Shown one piece after another: positions 62,790-64,000 of a DNA stretch of 64,000 nt. A program made the translations under genes and the position numbers. The notes under the pieces were generated by a model. The model did not search any database and had not been told where the DNA came from. It worked only from the letters and a program-made list of their open reading frames with translations. Position 1 is the first letter of the stretch; every line of letters begins with the position of its first letter. Origin of the DNA: [Bacillus] enclensis (GTDB lineage: Bacteria; Bacillota; Bacilli; Bacillales; Bacillaceae_B); assembly GCF_001456935.1 (NCBI RefSeq), contig NZ_KQ758484.1:252793-316792 (forward strand), read 5' to 3'.

Positions 62790-63641
62790 ATGAAGGAAAA
62801 AGAAAAGTTAATCATCGAAACATCCATAAAGTTATTTGCCAGCAAGGGATTCAATGCCACCTCAGTCCAGGAAATCGTCAATGAATGTGACATTTCCAAA
62901 GGGGCCTTTTACTTATATTTTAAATCGAAGGAAGCCCTCCTGCTGGCCATCATGAAATATTATTTCGAAATGATCAGAGATCAGGTGGATCTTATCGAGC
63001 ACGAAGACCTGGCGCCATACGAAAAATTCCGCAAGCAGCTCGAGTTCCAGCTCGTGGAAGTCTGGAAACATAAAGAATTCATCATCATGCAGATCAGGGA
63101 AAACGCGATGCCGTTCAACGAAGACATCCACGCCCTGCTTCACCAAATGAAGGTACACACGTATGAATTTTATAAACGCAGGCTGACCGCCATTTACGGA
63201 AAAGAAATCGAACCATATTTCTGGGACCTGTCACTGATTATCCAGGGAATCCTCAAATCGTACCTTGAAGTCGTGATGCTCGATAAGGTCGAAATGGATT
63301 TCCGCTACTTGTCAGAATTTATAATGAAACGTGTGGATGACCTGGTTCACGGCCTCCTCGGAAGCAGAGAAGAACCTGTCCTGTCCACCGAGAAACTGGC
63401 TCCCCTGCTGCAGTCGGCAGAAGCCGGGCCGGTAAATGAAGATATGCTGGTCAACATGATCGATGAACATCTTGAAAGTGTTGAAGACGAAACAGGATTG
63501 GTCTCGCTTGAAGTGATTAAAGAAGAAATATTAAAAGAAGAAACACGGACGGTTGTGATCAAGGGAATGATCGTTAACATAGAAGGTGACCCTTCGCTGC
63601 GCGGATTGGTGGAGAAAATCAGGGAGTATTACGAACTTTAA
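62790..63641 (+). CDS. TetR-family repressor of the RND pump
   Basis: This 283-residue protein has an N-terminal TetR helix-turn-helix (LIIETSIKLFASKGFNATSVQEIVNECDISKGAFYLYFKSKEALLLAI, residues ~7-54) and a long ligand-binding region. It is longer than most TetR proteins (~200), with an extra acidic C-terminal segment (~200-283, SLEVIKEEILKEETRTVVIKGMI) that may be a second sensory or dimer domain. It is divergent from the SwrC-like pump with three palindromic sites between. GGGGAGAG precedes the ATG. Confidence 0.9.
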   Translation: MKEKEKLIIETSIKLFASKGFNATSVQEIVNECDISKGAFYLYFKSKEALLLAIMKYYFEMIRDQVDLIEHEDLAPYEKFRKQLEFQLVEVWKHKEFIIMQIRENAMPFNEDIHALLHQMKVHTYEFYKRRLTAIYGKEIEPYFWDLSLIIQGILKSYLEVVMLDKVEMDFRYLSEFIMKRVDDLVHGLLGSREEPVLSTEKLAPLLQSAEAGPVNEDMLVNMIDEHLESVEDETGLVSLEVIKEEILKEETRTVVIKGMIVNIEGDPSLRGLVEKIREYYEL

Positions 63642-63657
63642 GAGCTTCAGGCATGGG

Positions 63658-63681
63658 CCGGGTAGGGATACCCGGTTTTTT
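63658..63681 (+). terminator. Terminator of the TetR gene
   Basis: CCGGGTA pairs with TACCCGG around a 4-nt loop, followed by six Ts. Confidence 0.88.
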
Positions 63682-63740
63682 GATGGTTTGGGCCCTGAGG
63701 TTGGATTGGAAACCGCCATATTAGAATCATTATTATAAGA

Positions 63741-63870
63741 GCATAAAATCTTGATTTAGAGCATATATTTTCAGATTGGAGCATAAAATCCGGGTTAGGA
63801 GCATAAATTTCCAGTTTGGAGCATAAAATTTGAATTAGGAGCATAAACCCCTGGATGGGAGCATATCTTC
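63741..63870 (+). repeat. Exact 20-bp-period array, word GGAGCATAAA
   Basis: GCATA begins at 63741, 63761, 63781, 63801, 63821, 63841 and 63861: seven units exactly 20 bp apart, of the form GCATAAAATCNNGATTNGGA. Cores vary with pairing kept in several: AAATC-TT-GATTT, AATCC-GGGTT (one wobble), AATT-TG-AATT. It lies directly downstream of the TetR terminator. From 63880 to 64000 I see no gene. Confidence 0.82.
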
Positions 63871-64000
63871 CTTCCTGCTAATAAAAACAACCATTATCCA
63901 GGTATATCCCTCAATACATTAACCGGACTTGACTAAATCCCAGCTGAATCCATCTAAAAAACCTGCCAAATTCATCACCAATCCAACTCACTTACCCTCT

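Overview
The window is a chromosomal segment of a low-to-moderate GC, endospore-forming-type Firmicute, most likely a Bacillaceae member close to Bacillus/Rossellomorea (inferred from gene content, not from a search). The pointers are strong AGGAGG-type ribosome binding sites, TTG/GTG starts, purine and preQ1-I riboswitches, a lia cell-envelope stress operon, mreBH, bacterial nitric oxide synthase, VanW, SpoVB-like flippase and Bacillaceae-type intergenic repeats. No rRNA, tRNA, prophage, transposase or CRISPR array is visible; the content is mostly housekeeping and stress genes in short operons with clear intrinsic terminators.

Layout. 0-9 kb: two secreted acidic/repetitive proteins, a guanine-riboswitch-controlled nucleoside transporter, a hotdog acyl-CoA thioesterase, a BMP-type lipoprotein paired with a chemoreceptor, and a stand-alone MreB paralogue. 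9-13 kb: a self-contained surface system in which an ECF sigma factor and RskA-like anti-sigma are followed by a sortase substrate with a duplicated helical domain and by a lipoprotein sortase. The sigma operon and the substrate gene carry the same promoter (TGATCCAAC-N13-CGTTAGCT). 13-21 kb: a V4R-STAS protein, then an enolase-superfamily enzyme/GNAT operon, a divergent regulator and an NhaC antiporter sharing operator-like repeats, an AmhX-like amidohydrolase and a YibQ-like deacetylase. 21-32 kb: nitric oxide synthase, VanW, an ABC-F protein with a leader peptide and attenuator, a DUF2339 membrane protein, YitT, an EamA exporter and queF with a preQ1-I riboswitch. 32-45 kb: a putative B12 photosensor without a DNA-binding domain, a PAS-like protein, carbonic anhydrase, peroxiredoxin, oxidoreductases, small proteins, an aeRF1-like protein and a frameshifted small gene. 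45-64 kb: a secreted phospholipase D-like protein, the liaI-like/liaH/liaF/liaS/liaR cluster, PepF, TspO-like, a cation/proton antiporter, a flippase, and an RND efflux pump divergent from its TetR regulator.

The most unusual signal is not a gene. Six intergenic regions (8.8, 28.7, 34.1, 47.2, 59.2 and 63.7 kb) hold degenerate arrays with a strict 20-21 bp period. Each array has its own short word (GTCGG, CGCCC/CGCGC, TCGATA, CGCAC, GTCGA, GGAGC) joined to a common weakly palindromic core of the type ATAAATC-n-GATTT whose two arms often change together. A seventh array (58.9 kb) repeats the palindrome GAGCCTGGCTC every 25 bp exactly. They generate spurious ORFs and are not CRISPRs; I know of no described function for them.
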